From the IMG/VR virus record IMGVR_UViG_3300037089_000505, positions 62,001-126,000 of that record: a DNA stretch of 64,000 bases; one strand, 5' to 3'. This DNA is from a virus. Positions 1 through 7,789 of the stretch are shown here, one piece after another. The position numbers were made by a program, and so were the translations under genes. Positions within the stretch are counted from its first letter, which is position 1, and each line of letters opens with the position of its first letter. Below the pieces are notes generated by a model, which did no database searches, was not told the DNA's origin, and saw only the letters and a program-made list of their open reading frames with translations.

Positions 1-2
1 TG

Positions 3-89
3 CTCGCAATACTTCCTATACTACTCGCAATACCCTATGCGATTGCTCTAATCAGGAAGATAAGGAGTCACCATGAAAAGACTGTTTAA
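3..89 (+). CDS. C-terminal end of a membrane protein (partial)
   Basis: An open frame enters from the left edge and ends at the TAA at 87-89, overlapping the next start by 17 bases. The visible tail is hydrophobic and ends with a basic stretch containing ALIRKIR. This resembles the PYVVGLIRKMR segment near the end of the 112-residue membrane protein at 375-713, so it may be a paralogue of that protein. Only 28 residues are visible and no function can be given. Confidence 0.5.
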   Translation, partial: LAILPILLAIPYAIALIRKIRSHHEKTV

Positions 90-333
90 TTTACTAGTCA
101 TAGCCATTTTGGTAGCTTTACCTTTTGTAGCATGCGGTGTAGCTCCATCTGATCCAACGCCGAAAGTTCCAGGCTTACAAGCACAAAATCTCCCGTCGAG
201 TTTCGTATTTGTTGAAGCCAAAGGTAATTACTATTACATCTATAAGGATGAAAATGGCTATTACCTCATCCATCAGGATTCTACATTTGCCCAGAGCGTT
301 CATATCACTTGGCTTGGTACTACGATTCATTAA
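73..333 (+). CDS. Small predicted lipoprotein
   Basis: 86 residues. The N-terminus is basic (MKR), then a hydrophobic core and a lipobox-like LPFVAC, so the mature protein would be lipid-anchored at Cys21. The rest is short and Tyr-rich (NYYYIYKDENGYYLIH). AAGGAG sits a normal distance before the ATG. It opens a long run of exported-protein genes. The family is not recognised. Confidence 0.75.
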   Translation: MKRLFNLLVIAILVALPFVACGVAPSDPTPKVPGLQAQNLPSSFVFVEAKGNYYYIYKDENGYYLIHQDSTFAQSVHITWLGTTIH

Positions 334-374
334 AGCATCGAGACATATATTCTTTTAGTAACTGGAGGACCAAG

Positions 375-713
375 ATGTTTGCTGAAGCTTTCAAAGCTAT
401 CGGTGAAGCCATAGACACGTTCTTCAACGTCGTGCCCAAGGCTATCGTAGATTTTTTCAGGGCTATGTACAAGAGCGATGCTTTTCAGAAAATGCCTTAT
501 TGGTTTCTGATCGCTTTCGCTGTCTTCAATCTTGTATTTGTTACTTGGGATATTATCTATATAATCAACACGGGCCTTATCTGGTTTCCGTTCCTGGCGG
601 CGCTTCAACTTTTTATTGCCTCGCCCTATGTGGTCGGCTTGATCAGGAAGATGCGCCAGGGAAATGTGATTTCCAGTCTGATTTCAAAGCTGAAGGGAAA
701 GAAAGATGTCTGA
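375..713 (+). CDS. Two-helix membrane protein, unknown function
   Basis: 112 residues. The ATG at 375 is chosen over an upstream TTG because GGAGG precedes it at 364-368. An amphipathic N-terminal third (AFKAIGEAIDTFFNVV) is followed by two transmembrane segments (about residues 45-65 and 70-92) and a Lys-rich tail. It overlaps the RNA ligase gene by 8 bases, so translation is probably coupled. It may be paralogous to the partial protein at the left edge. Confidence 0.7.
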   Translation: MFAEAFKAIGEAIDTFFNVVPKAIVDFFRAMYKSDAFQKMPYWFLIAFAVFNLVFVTWDIIYIINTGLIWFPFLAALQLFIASPYVVGLIRKMRQGNVISSLISKLKGKKDV

Positions 714-1746
714 AAGAAAACTCGCTTCAATCCAGAGGATCGCCAAGATCGAGCCCATCGAGGGCGCCGACGCAATCGAGCGTCTTTCCATTCTCGGCTG
801 GCATTGCGTAAGCCAGAAGGGCACCTTCAAAGAGGGAGACCTTTGTGTCTACTTTGAAGTGGACTCTTTGCTTCCTGTGAAGCCGGAATATGAATTTCTT
901 CGCAAGAGTTCGTTCAATCCTCGGCTCAATGGTTTCCGCATCACGACCATCAAACTTCGGGGTCAGATTTCGCAGGGTCTTGCCCTTCCCTGGAAAGAAT
1001 TGGAATTTGGCGACCAGAACAACATTGTCGAAGGAGCTAACGCAACAGAAGCTCTCGGCGTTCGGAAATACGAGCCCGAAATTCACCCCTCTCTCATGGG
1101 CGATGTGAAAGGCAACTTCCCATCTTACGTTCCCAAGACGGACGAGGAAAGAATCCAGAACGTTCCCAACGTTCTTACCCGCCATGCCGACAAACTCTTT
1201 GTGGCGACAGAAAAGCTGGATGGAACCTCTACTACCTTCTTTGTCTTTGAAGGAGAATTCGGAGTTTGCGGAAGAAACTGGGAACTCAAGCCGACTGAAA
1301 AGAACACCTACTGGGAAGTGGCAAGAAAGATCGATGCTGAGCTCAAGCTCAAGAAATCCGCCTGGAAGAATGTCGCCGTCCAGGGCGAAATCGTTGGACC
1401 CGGAATCCAGAAGAACAAATACGCTCTTTCTGAGTTCAAGTTCTTCGTCTACCATGTATTCGACATCGACGCCTACAGGTACTTCAACCACTCCGCGCTG
1501 ATGCATTTTTGCAAAGCCAATGGTTTTGACACAGTGCCTGAGGTTGCAGTAGATTTCCACCTGCAGGACAAAATGCCCAATGTGGAAGCAGCCGTCAATT
1601 TCTCTAACGCCAAATCGCTTCTCAATCCTGTCATCATGAGGGAGGGTGTGGTAGTCAAGTCGGCTATAGAGAACATTGATCCTGAGCTCGGGCGACTTTC
1701 ATTCAAAGTCATCAATCCCTACTTCCTACTCAAACACGAGGAATAA
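706..1746 (+). CDS. ATP-dependent RNA ligase, Rnl5 (DraRnl) type
   Basis: 346 residues. The N-terminal ~100 residues resemble the OB-like domain of the Deinococcus Rnl5 family (SIQRIAKIEPIEGADAIE start, IKLRGQISQGL). The nucleotidyltransferase domain follows, with motif I EKLDGTS and catalytic Lys170, later EGVVVK (motif IV) and SFKVINPYFLLK (motif V). Family members seal 3'-OH/5'-phosphate nicks in RNA or RNA/DNA duplexes through an AMP-lysine intermediate. Codon use is C-ending and GC-richer than the neighbours. This is one of three RNA ligases in the window, suggesting tRNA or RNA repair during infection. The family call is strong; the exact substrate is inferred. Confidence 0.88.
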   Translation: MSERKLASIQRIAKIEPIEGADAIERLSILGWHCVSQKGTFKEGDLCVYFEVDSLLPVKPEYEFLRKSSFNPRLNGFRITTIKLRGQISQGLALPWKELEFGDQNNIVEGANATEALGVRKYEPEIHPSLMGDVKGNFPSYVPKTDEERIQNVPNVLTRHADKLFVATEKLDGTSTTFFVFEGEFGVCGRNWELKPTEKNTYWEVARKIDAELKLKKSAWKNVAVQGEIVGPGIQKNKYALSEFKFFVYHVFDIDAYRYFNHSALMHFCKANGFDTVPEVAVDFHLQDKMPNVEAAVNFSNAKSLLNPVIMREGVVVKSAIENIDPELGRLSFKVINPYFLLKHEE

Positions 1747-1747
1747 A

Positions 1748-1906
1748 ATGTATGGTCTAGAAGATGAAATTGCTGGTCAAAGAGAAGATATAGAAAAACT
1801 CAAAAGAAAGAACGCAAAGTTGCACAAGCAACTTAAGGACAAGGATACACTAATCAAAACTTTGCAGGAAACAATTGATCGTCTGCAAAAGAAACCATCG
1901 ACGTGA
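1748..1906 (+). CDS. Short coiled-coil protein
   Basis: 52 residues starting at the ATG one base after the ligase stop. Nearly the whole protein is a heptad-patterned, charged helix (EDIEKLKRKNAKLHKQLKDK onward), predicted to form a coiled coil. There is no enzymatic motif. It is probably translated with the upstream RNA ligase, but a partnership is only a guess. Confidence 0.65.
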   Translation: MYGLEDEIAGQREDIEKLKRKNAKLHKQLKDKDTLIKTLQETIDRLQKKPST

Positions 1907-1930
1907 AGATAAAGACTGGGAGGTCTTTTC

Positions 1931-2440
1931 ATGAGCCCCGCTATTTTTATTATAGCCCTGTCCCTTGGGAGATCACCTGCCCTTGTCGCCCAGATTTATA
2001 ACTCCACTCCGGCAAATCCAGTGCTCGCCTGTGCCACTGTGGAGTGGGAGTCACGGTTCAGTTGGGATGCTATTCACCGCAACCCTGATGGTTCCCACGA
2101 CTGGAGATATTGGCAAATCTGCGATAAGTGGCACAATCCATATGCCTATGATGTTAAGAAACACATCAAGGCGGGTGGACAAATCATGATGGACGACTTG
2201 ACAAGAGCTCACGGTAATATACTAACAGCATTGCATTATTGGAACGCTGGCAAGAATTATCCTGCTCACGTTCTCGCTATTTACTATAAGCTGAAGACGG
2301 CGTTAGTAGCTCTTGAAATGTCTCCGCCGCTTGAGGCCCAAACGAGATTGGCATTTTTTGAAAAAGACAACAGCTCATTGCTTGAGCAAATTTTGCTTTT
2401 TGACAACCGAAAAAAGATGAAGGAGATTAAAATAACATGA
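1931..2440 (+). CDS. Lysozyme/lytic-transglycosylase-like protein
   Basis: 169 residues with a hydrophobic N-terminus that may be a signal peptide. The pattern of soluble lytic transglycosylases can be traced: a Glu in VEWESRF (candidate catalytic acid), DWRYWQICD in the place of the usual GxxGLMQI loop, then ILTALHYWNAG resembling the ALxAYNAG segment. Such enzymes cleave the MurNAc-GlcNAc bond of peptidoglycan. GGGAGG lies upstream of the start. The match is by motif order only; a divergent SLT-fold protein is the most likely reading. Confidence 0.5.
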   Translation: MSPAIFIIALSLGRSPALVAQIYNSTPANPVLACATVEWESRFSWDAIHRNPDGSHDWRYWQICDKWHNPYAYDVKKHIKAGGQIMMDDLTRAHGNILTALHYWNAGKNYPAHVLAIYYKLKTALVALEMSPPLEAQTRLAFFEKDNSSLLEQILLFDNRKKMKEIKIT

Positions 2441-2871
2441 GAGCTAATGAATAGCTTTGGAGCGCAATTATTCTATTAATTGTTATGGCTATAATTGGCG
2501 GCTTCATTCTACTAGTCGTAAACATACCGCAACCAAAAGAATTTAAATTCACTGTCAATCTACTCTCTATGAAGAACGTTCGGTCTTTGCGGGGAGATGC
2601 GGCTGGATTTTTACTTTGGAGCGGCAAGATCGGGGAAGAAGAATTCCTTTACGCTTGGGCAAAGAAGCCTAACTCAAATGAAATTTTTCGCATGGTCATC
2701 CCCATAAGATGTGCAAGAATTCTAATGGATGACGATGAAAATCCGCACATGGATGGTACATATTCTTTCTATCGTGAAGTTCATCCTAGCGAGATTAGGG
2801 AGTCTTGGACTCAAGCAATTCTCCACGTTCCTCACAACACTATCGTTTCAATCTATAATTTGGAGAACTAA
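2437..2871 (+). CDS. Membrane-anchored protein with an in-frame TAG at codon 6
   Basis: AAGGAG lies at good distance before the ATG at 2437, but this frame meets TAG at 2452-2454 (MRANE-stop). It then reads on without interruption through a hydrophobic segment (LWSAIILLIV) to the end at 2871. The next in-frame ATG, at 2485, has no ribosome-binding site and would cut off part of the membrane helix (128 residues remain). The soluble part has no known motif. Either the gene carries an amber mutation, TAG is read through, or translation restarts at 2485. Confidence 0.6.
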
Positions 2872-2873
2872 CA

Positions 2874-3083
2874 ATGTGGTGGTTTTGGCTTGTCCTTCTA
2901 ATATGGGGAGCTGCAGGAGCTTCAGGGTTTATTGTCCTCCTTATGGAAGCTAGCGATAATGGCGATGACATTAGCAGTCTTGGTCTATTTGCGTTTCTGT
3001 TCTTTGCCGTCATAGGTCCTTTTGTTTGGTTGATAGTATGGCGGTATGACTCTATTAAAAAGAGAGAGGCAAGGCATAAATAA
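2874..3083 (+). CDS. Small two-helix membrane protein
   Basis: 69 residues. Two transmembrane helices (residues ~3-25 and ~37-58) are joined by a short acidic loop (EASDNGDD) and end in a basic tail (KKREARHK). It starts 2 bases after the previous stop. No family is recognised. Confidence 0.6.
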   Translation: MWWFWLVLLIWGAAGASGFIVLLMEASDNGDDISSLGLFAFLFFAVIGPFVWLIVWRYDSIKKREARHK

Positions 3084-3085
3084 AA

Positions 3086-3271
3086 ATGAACATGAAAAGC
3101 GACAAAGAATTACTTCATGAAACTTATGAGCTTCTAACTAAAATGCGAGACGCTCATGACAGAGCTCTCAAGGGTTGGCAAGATGCTATTGCTTTAGCGC
3201 AAAAATATGCATTAGAAGTGGGTAGACTAGAAAAAGAAGTAGAGATCTTAAAGACCGGAAGTAAAAATTAG
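3086..3271 (+). CDS. Short helical/coiled-coil protein
   Basis: 61 residues, predicted almost wholly helical, with a C-terminal heptad stretch (YALEVGRLEKEVEILK). It sits 2 bases after the preceding membrane-protein gene and ends in TAG. No function can be assigned. Confidence 0.55.
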   Translation: MNMKSDKELLHETYELLTKMRDAHDRALKGWQDAIALAQKYALEVGRLEKEVEILKTGSKN

Positions 3272-3276
3272 CAAAA

Positions 3277-3504
3277 ATGGATAAGCGAGAAGTTATTGAT
3301 TTGCTGAAAGGTTGTGTAATGAAAGTAAGAGTTTTAAGTTCTACGAGTCCAGAGGACTTAGAAGACACAATCAACGATTTTCTTGCTAATTGTCACGAGA
3401 CGACAATAGTTGACATAAAATTCAGCACATTTCCAAGCGAGGGACAGCACCTCAGAGAAGCTGAATACTCTGCATTGATAATTTATAAGGAGATTCAAAA
3501 ATGA
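3277..3504 (+). CDS. Cse60-like small protein with an added LLKG leader
   Basis: 75 residues. From about residue 15 (VMKVRVLSS) the sequence resembles the small Cse60 sporulation-protein family: a DLEDTINDFL helix, then IVDIKFSTF and a YSALIIYKE strand. The first 14 residues (MDKREVIDLLKGCV) are an extra module that recurs at the N-termini of several unrelated small proteins here (18277, 33082, 38925, 39109, 39338). An internal ATG at 3319 could start a bare Cse60-like domain. The biochemical role of the family is unknown. Confidence 0.55.
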   Translation: MDKREVIDLLKGCVMKVRVLSSTSPEDLEDTINDFLANCHETTIVDIKFSTFPSEGQHLREAEYSALIIYKEIQK

Positions 3505-3782
3505 AAGGTGTTCACAAAACGCACTATACATTAGACGGCGAAATTGTAGAGCGCGACATTATGTTAGACGATTATGATCGTAGGTTTGTTATGCACAATG
3601 CATCTAGCGTCACTATTGACGTTGCAAATGATGTGCCCAAATTCTATGACTATAAATCAGGCCGGACAATATCTTTGGCGAGAGCCATTCTTGAGAACCG
3701 CCGAAAGCTTATTCGGAAACCGAGGGTCACAACAAAAAATGGCGACCCATACGATTTGAGAATCGAAAATCTAAACTTTTAG
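3501..3782 (+). CDS. HNH-related protein with degenerate active site
   Basis: 93 residues, ATGA-coupled to the gene before. The C-terminal half follows the AP2/HNH-associated pattern (ISLARAILENRR, then KNGDPYDLRIENL), which in phage HNH endonucleases reads as HxNGxxxDNRxxNL. Here the metal-binding His of the first motif is absent (VTTKNGDPYDL), so nuclease activity is doubtful. It may be a DNA-binding remnant of a homing endonuclease. Confidence 0.5.
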   Translation: MKGVHKTHYTLDGEIVERDIMLDDYDRRFVMHNASSVTIDVANDVPKFYDYKSGRTISLARAILENRRKLIRKPRVTTKNGDPYDLRIENLNF

Positions 3783-3790
3783 GAGGAGCC

Positions 3791-4063
3791 ATGAAGTTAG
3801 TCAAAACAAGTATTGCTGTTGCAGTAATGCTACTGTTGGCGACAGCTGTCTTTGCACAGAGCACTGTCGTTCTCAGAATCAACAACAATACAGTATTCAG
3901 TGTCAATATTTATATTGACGATATTTTTGTGGGAGTTATAAGCCCATACAGTTATTCTTTTGCCAGAGTTCCGTATGGAAGCCACGTAGTATACGCTACG
4001 GCACCTGGAACCAGTATTACTTGGGGTCCGTCAGTAATCTATGATCAGGGAATATACACCTGA
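3791..4063 (+). CDS. Secreted WGP-motif PEGA-like protein
   Basis: 90 residues. A signal peptide (cleavage after AVFA) precedes a single beta-rich domain: INNNTVFSVNIYIDDIFVG, then a PYGSHVVYA turn and TWGPS. The same order (xNxT, IYxD, G, P, G-H, WGP) recurs in the proteins at 6006, 6549 and 11347, so this is a paralogous family resembling PEGA surface domains. GGAGGAG precedes the start. A hairpin follows at 4086-4108. Likely periplasmic or surface-located; ligand unknown. Confidence 0.7.
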   Translation: MKLVKTSIAVAVMLLLATAVFAQSTVVLRINNNTVFSVNIYIDDIFVGVISPYSYSFARVPYGSHVVYATAPGTSITWGPSVIYDQGIYT

Positions 4064-4085
4064 CCTTGAACTTGAATCCATAACA

Positions 4086-4108
4086 TAGTAACGCTAGCAG
4101 CGTTACTA
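4086..4108 (+). terminator. 10-bp perfect hairpin, possible terminator
   Basis: TAGTAACGCT and AGCGTTACTA form a perfect 10-bp stem around an AGC loop. The T-run after it is poor (ATTCACTTT), so it could be a weak terminator, an mRNA-stabilising hairpin, or a dyad-type protein-binding site. Confidence 0.5.
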
Positions 4109-4136
4109 TTCACTTTAACGTTAGAAAGGACTTGGA

Positions 4137-4601
4137 ATGATCTTATTCTATCTTGGTGGGCTGTGGGTAATCGCAATGGTAGGCTGCCTCGTTGTAGACC
4201 TAAAGAAGGAAGAGCTGGTGAAGACCAAGAATTCACCTACGTTTTGGGTCGGTCTATGTGGTGGAGCAGGCGTGATTCTAATTGGAATCTTAGTTTGTGC
4301 TCATAGCGTAGCGATACCTGAAAGCAAATACTTACTAAGCGAAGACTCGAAAATGACTTTGCAAAACTCACAGCTCCAAGTCCTCCCTCAGACTAGCGAT
4401 ACAAACGTATTTCATTTAGCGGTTCAAACTCCGAACGGATTTGAATATTTAAATCAAACAATAAATAGTGTTTCATTTGAGGGAGACACTATAATCCTCG
4501 AAAAAATAGTAAAGCGAGTGGACTGGAAATTCTTTAATTTGGGTTTCAGCAAAGTTACTTACAACTTAATTCTTCCTATCCGAACTGTAAGAGCATGGTG
4601 A
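4137..4601 (+). CDS. Two-helix membrane protein with cytoplasmic beta domain (family A)
   Basis: 154 residues. Two transmembrane helices (residues ~2-22 and ~37-58) precede a soluble domain ending in ILEKIVKR...FFNLGFSKVTYNLILP. That ending aligns with the proteins at 8567 (LQKITRH...WFNFGNTTEEWNLVLP) and 32416 (VQKTSRM...YVLIIP), so three paralogues are scattered over 28 kb. GAAAGGA precedes the start. Function unknown. Confidence 0.65.
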   Translation: MILFYLGGLWVIAMVGCLVVDLKKEELVKTKNSPTFWVGLCGGAGVILIGILVCAHSVAIPESKYLLSEDSKMTLQNSQLQVLPQTSDTNVFHLAVQTPNGFEYLNQTINSVSFEGDTIILEKIVKRVDWKFFNLGFSKVTYNLILPIRTVRAW

Positions 4602-4605
4602 CAAC

Positions 4606-4755
4606 ATGGGAAAGAAGACACAGATGGCCGAACTACAAGAACGCATAGCGCAGGAATTGCGAGAAACTTTTCCAGAGCATTTCGGCGGACATGGGGCATG
4701 TGCAATTCGGATCTTATCTATGATAAAACAAAGCTACGTGAAAGGATCTGAATGA
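4606..4755 (+). CDS. Short hypothetical protein
   Basis: 49 residues (MGKKTQMAELQERIAQELR start), mostly helical, with FGGHGACAIRILSMIKQ in the middle. Its TGA overlaps the ATG of the deacetylase gene (ATGA), which supports it as a real coupled gene. The ribosome-binding site is weak. No family recognised. Confidence 0.5.
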   Translation: MGKKTQMAELQERIAQELRETFPEHFGGHGACAIRILSMIKQSYVKGSE

Positions 4756-5543
4756 AATATACAATCGTCCTATTTTTCTTTTTTTGTGCGTCAATAGTTT
4801 TTGCTCAAGATGGCCCACTACCAACAGCCTTACCAGCTGATAGAGAAATAATTCCTATTTTAATCTATCACGCAATCCGTCCAGTAAGACCCACTGACAC
4901 GCCCTTTGTATTGAATTACGTTTGCACACCTGAAACCCTAGAAAAAGAATTGTCCTTCTTAAAAGCGGCCGGATACACTTCAATAAGTTTTGCCGATTTA
5001 GTAGCACACTTTAAAAGCGACAAGCCTTTACCAAAAAGCCCAATCATCATTTCTTTTGATGACTCATGGGAAGATCAATATACATACGGCGTTCCTCTTC
5101 TAATAAAGTATGGATTCAAGGCCACTTTCTTTATTATTGCCGGCGCTATGGGCGCTCCATATTACATGACTTGGGATGAAGTAAAAATGCTAAGTTCTAT
5201 GGGAATGGAAATTGGCGGTCATACTTGGTCTCATCCTTACCTCGTACAAATTCGCAGACTTCCAGTTTTAGATAAAGAACTTGTATATTCGAAGAAAGTT
5301 CTTGAGGACCAGATTGGAAAACCAATTACTGCTTTTGCTTATCCGTATGGACTTTACAACGATGTGCTAATAAATCTACTCAAGAAAGCCGGATACACAA
5401 GCGCTCGAACTACTTATCCAGGCATTGCTCATTCTGAAAAGGATCTGTTCAATCTCACTGGTCTTATCAGGACTGAGAATATGGCATACTTCACTAATGA
5501 CTTGAATGAGTATTTTAGTGAATACGAGGACATCGCGAAATAG
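4752..5543 (+). CDS. Secreted polysaccharide deacetylase (NodB/CE4 domain)
   Basis: 263 residues. A signal peptide ends near SIVFAQ. The CE4 motifs follow in order: PILIYHAI, SFDDSW (motif 1, catalytic Asp and metal Asp), GGHTWSHP (motif 2, metal His pair) and FAYPYG (motif 3). The family removes acetyl groups from N-acetylglucosamine-type sugars in peptidoglycan, chitin-like polymers or exopolysaccharide, using a divalent metal. Being exported, it probably modifies the host envelope or capsule from outside the cytoplasm. The fold call is strong; the substrate is not determined. Confidence 0.88.
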   Translation: MKYTIVLFFFFCASIVFAQDGPLPTALPADREIIPILIYHAIRPVRPTDTPFVLNYVCTPETLEKELSFLKAAGYTSISFADLVAHFKSDKPLPKSPIIISFDDSWEDQYTYGVPLLIKYGFKATFFIIAGAMGAPYYMTWDEVKMLSSMGMEIGGHTWSHPYLVQIRRLPVLDKELVYSKKVLEDQIGKPITAFAYPYGLYNDVLINLLKKAGYTSARTTYPGIAHSEKDLFNLTGLIRTENMAYFTNDLNEYFSEYEDIAK

Positions 5544-5555
5544 GAGGGTAAGGGT

Positions 5556-5993
5556 ATGTTTTTCACCGCAGCTCTTTGGATGTTGATCTTGGGCAAGATT
5601 GGCGGGATTTTTCTCGCAGCGGCAATCTTGTCTTCTGCCACCGCTATTATCGCCGGAATTTTCTGGGCCGTCAATGCCTATGAATCAGAAGACGATAACC
5701 AAAAAGAAGGCGATACAAACTTTGATTGGAAAGTCAAGTCTAAAAAGATTTGCACTTCCTGGCTTGTCGTAGCAATCATCAGCATTTTCATTACGACATT
5801 TACCCCCTCTACAAAGGAATTGATCCTTTTAGCCACCTTCAAAGGCGTCGATCAGTATAACACAACTCATCCCAATTCCTTGATTTCTGTCAATGGAATT
5901 GTGGGAACAGCCGATGACGTCATGAAGGTTTTCCAGGATTCACTCACTAAGGTGGAGCAGATGATCAATCCGCCGCCAGCTCCTGCAAAATAA
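5556..5993 (+). CDS. Membrane protein with three hydrophobic segments
   Basis: 145 residues. Hydrophobic segments at ~2-22 and ~25-40 and a third at ~72-92 (TSWLVVAIISIFITTF). A charged loop (ESEDDNQKEGD) lies between the second and third. The C-terminus is a soluble helix ending in a Pro-rich tail. A strong GGAGG precedes it. Function unknown. Confidence 0.65.
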   Translation: MFFTAALWMLILGKIGGIFLAAAILSSATAIIAGIFWAVNAYESEDDNQKEGDTNFDWKVKSKKICTSWLVVAIISIFITTFTPSTKELILLATFKGVDQYNTTHPNSLISVNGIVGTADDVMKVFQDSLTKVEQMINPPPAPAK

Positions 5994-6005
5994 TTCGGAG
6001 GCAAC

Positions 6006-6539
6006 ATGAAACGATTTGCTATTCTCATAAGTGTTCTTATGCTCGGCATTATATTGCCGCTCGCTGCCCAAAGCAATGTAGGACAGCTATGGGTAAGAAA
6101 CCATTCCTCTTACGTAATCAACTTCTACCTTGATGGCAACTTCATTGGCAGTCTAGTGCCTCTAACAGAATCAAAACTTCCAGTTAGCGTAGGCACTCAT
6201 ACTATTTCTGGAGTCGCCGCTAACAACTCAAACTCTACTTGGGGTCCTAGTCAATTCGTTATGACTGAAAACGGTTATGTTGAAAACTACTGGGACAGCA
6301 ATGTAGCAGTGCCACAAATGACTTGGTTTAAGATCATTAACAAAACTAATCATACGCTGAACATTGATCTTGACGGTCGAACACTTCCTGGCACTGCTGC
6401 TCCCAACTCAGAAACGGTAATCAATCTTTCAGTGGGCAGTCACACAATAACTGCTACTGCTGACGGCTTGAGGTGGGGTCCATTCACTTTCTATGACACT
6501 AGTAGCGGATGGGATTGGACGCTTACACAAACAAACTAA
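6006..6539 (+). CDS. Secreted protein with two WGP-motif PEGA-like domains
   Basis: 177 residues. A signal peptide (cleavage near LPLAAQS) is followed by two tandem copies of the domain seen at 3791. Copy 1 has VRNHSSYVINFYLDGNFIG and STWGPS; copy 2 has INKTNHTLNIDLDGRTLPG and LRWGPF. It ends WDWTLTQTN, matching the W-x-L endings of the relatives at 6549 and 11347. Probably periplasmic or surface-exposed; role unknown. Confidence 0.7.
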   Translation: MKRFAILISVLMLGIILPLAAQSNVGQLWVRNHSSYVINFYLDGNFIGSLVPLTESKLPVSVGTHTISGVAANNSNSTWGPSQFVMTENGYVENYWDSNVAVPQMTWFKIINKTNHTLNIDLDGRTLPGTAAPNSETVINLSVGSHTITATADGLRWGPFTFYDTSSGWDWTLTQTN

Positions 6540-6548
6540 GGAGATGAA

Positions 6549-6893
6549 ATGAGACTTATACCTAAACTTATACCTATTCTTCTATTGGTGCTTCTGCCGG
6601 TGTTTGCCTTTACGCAGACAAACAGCATGCCGGCACCTGCAGTAATTCCTCCAGTAGCAATGCCAATAATCACGACGGCGCCTTCAGCAACGACTGTTAA
6701 TGTGATTAACCGCACGACATTTGAATTGACTATTCTCGTGGACCATGTTTCAGTAGGAACATTGGCCCCACAGAGACAGGCAAATGTTATTGTATCTGAA
6801 GACGTTCATGTGTGGACGGCTACCAACGATAAGGGCCAGACCTGGGGTCCTATCACGATGGAAGGTCCTCACGTTTGGAATCTTGTACCATAA
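6549..6893 (+). CDS. Secreted WGP-motif PEGA-like protein with Pro/Ala linker
   Basis: 114 residues. A signal peptide (LLPVFAFTQ) is followed by a Pro/Ala/Met-rich linker, then one PEGA-like domain: VNVINRTTFELTILVDHVSVG, an HVWTA turn, TWGPI and a terminal HVWNLVP. SD AAGGAG lies upstream. Third member of the family in 3 kb. Confidence 0.7.
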   Translation: MRLIPKLIPILLLVLLPVFAFTQTNSMPAPAVIPPVAMPIITTAPSATTVNVINRTTFELTILVDHVSVGTLAPQRQANVIVSEDVHVWTATNDKGQTWGPITMEGPHVWNLVP

Positions 6894-6937
6894 TCGGCGG
6901 TGCCGATTTCTCTAATTCTTTTTTGGAGGTCTCTATA

Positions 6938-7723
6938 ATGAAGAGATTTTTGATTATCGCTCTTGTCGTCTTGAGCATTGTATTGCCCACGGCGACATTC
7001 GCACAGCAGATGGCACCAGCAACGCCGATTGCCCCCGAGACGCCGCAGGCACCTCCTGCAACTATCGGACCTTCACAGCCGATTGCACCAGCACCAGCAC
7101 CAGCGCCAGTCGTTATCATTCCGTCTTGGACCAACAAGGACTTCTGGGTAGGCACATCATTTGACTTGGGCTTGCCATATACTGGCTTCGTAGTAACGGC
7201 AAATCAGAACCTTAGTAATACTCCGATCCTTGGTTGCAGCGTCTCGCCATTTACCTTTGATGGTATTTTGAATCTTGACCTTGGATACACTCCTATCAAG
7301 CTTGATACCTTTCATCTTGGTGGAATGATTCGACTGTCTGGAGCTCTTTCTTTTACATACATTGGATCTCGATCTGGTTGGGATGGCTATTATTACGGTA
7401 ATGATACTGTAAGTGAATACGCACTTACAAGCTGGTTTGCAATTTCACCTATGATTGCTGGCCGTATTCAACTTGCCGGAAATTCTACGCTTGTTCTAGC
7501 TTTTGGAGCTTCATATTATTCATATGGCGATTATGAGGTAATATTTTCTGATACTGCTGGTGATCCAGCTTTTAACCAGAGCGCATCAGCTCCTACAACT
7601 GGGGCGATAGGCGCCAGTGGATGGAAACCTGCTGCATTACTTCAGTTAGTTGAAGGAAGCTTTACTACTGAGCTTGGTCTTACCGGACCAGACTTCTACG
7701 TCGGCTGCGGATACGCTTTTTAA
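6938..7723 (+). CDS. Predicted outer-membrane beta-barrel protein
   Basis: 261 residues; the ATG at 6938 has a strong TTGGAGG. A signal peptide (TATFAQQ) leads into an Ala-Pro repeat linker. The rest alternates amphipathic strands rich in Gly, Tyr and aromatics (FWVGTSFDLGLPYTGF) and ends in FYVGCGYAF. A terminal Phe is typical of BAM-dependent outer-membrane proteins. A strong terminator follows. Likely inserted in the host outer membrane; role unknown. Confidence 0.65.
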   Translation: MKRFLIIALVVLSIVLPTATFAQQMAPATPIAPETPQAPPATIGPSQPIAPAPAPAPVVIIPSWTNKDFWVGTSFDLGLPYTGFVVTANQNLSNTPILGCSVSPFTFDGILNLDLGYTPIKLDTFHLGGMIRLSGALSFTYIGSRSGWDGYYYGNDTVSEYALTSWFAISPMIAGRIQLAGNSTLVLAFGASYYSYGDYEVIFSDTAGDPAFNQSASAPTTGAIGASGWKPAALLQLVEGSFTTELGLTGPDFYVGCGYAF

Positions 7724-7740
7724 GTTCTTTCGATTTTCTT

Positions 7741-7768
7741 AGGCAGGGCCAAAAACCCTGCCTTTGTT
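7741..7768 (+). terminator. Rho-independent terminator
   Basis: AGGCAGGG and CCCTGCCT form an 8-bp GC-rich stem with loop CCAAAAA, followed by TTGTTG. It closes the transcript of the exported-protein genes upstream. Confidence 0.8.
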
Positions 7769-7789
7769 GCGTGAAAAGAGGATCTCTAA

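Noticed and set aside
727-1560. Long minus-strand open frame opposite the RNA ligase
   Set aside because: It is antisense to a gene with intact ligase motifs and has no plausible start signals; the C-ending codon bias of the real gene creates it. The same holds for the long antisense frames at 13152-13985, 24753-25616 and 36922-37878.
2437-2871. Genome-wide TAG-to-Gln recoding
   Set aside because: Many genes (for example those ending at 3271, 5543, 11643, 22889 and 27821) end in TAG immediately before the next ribosome site, both Gln tRNAs found have normal TTG and CTG anticodons, and no CTA tRNA is seen.
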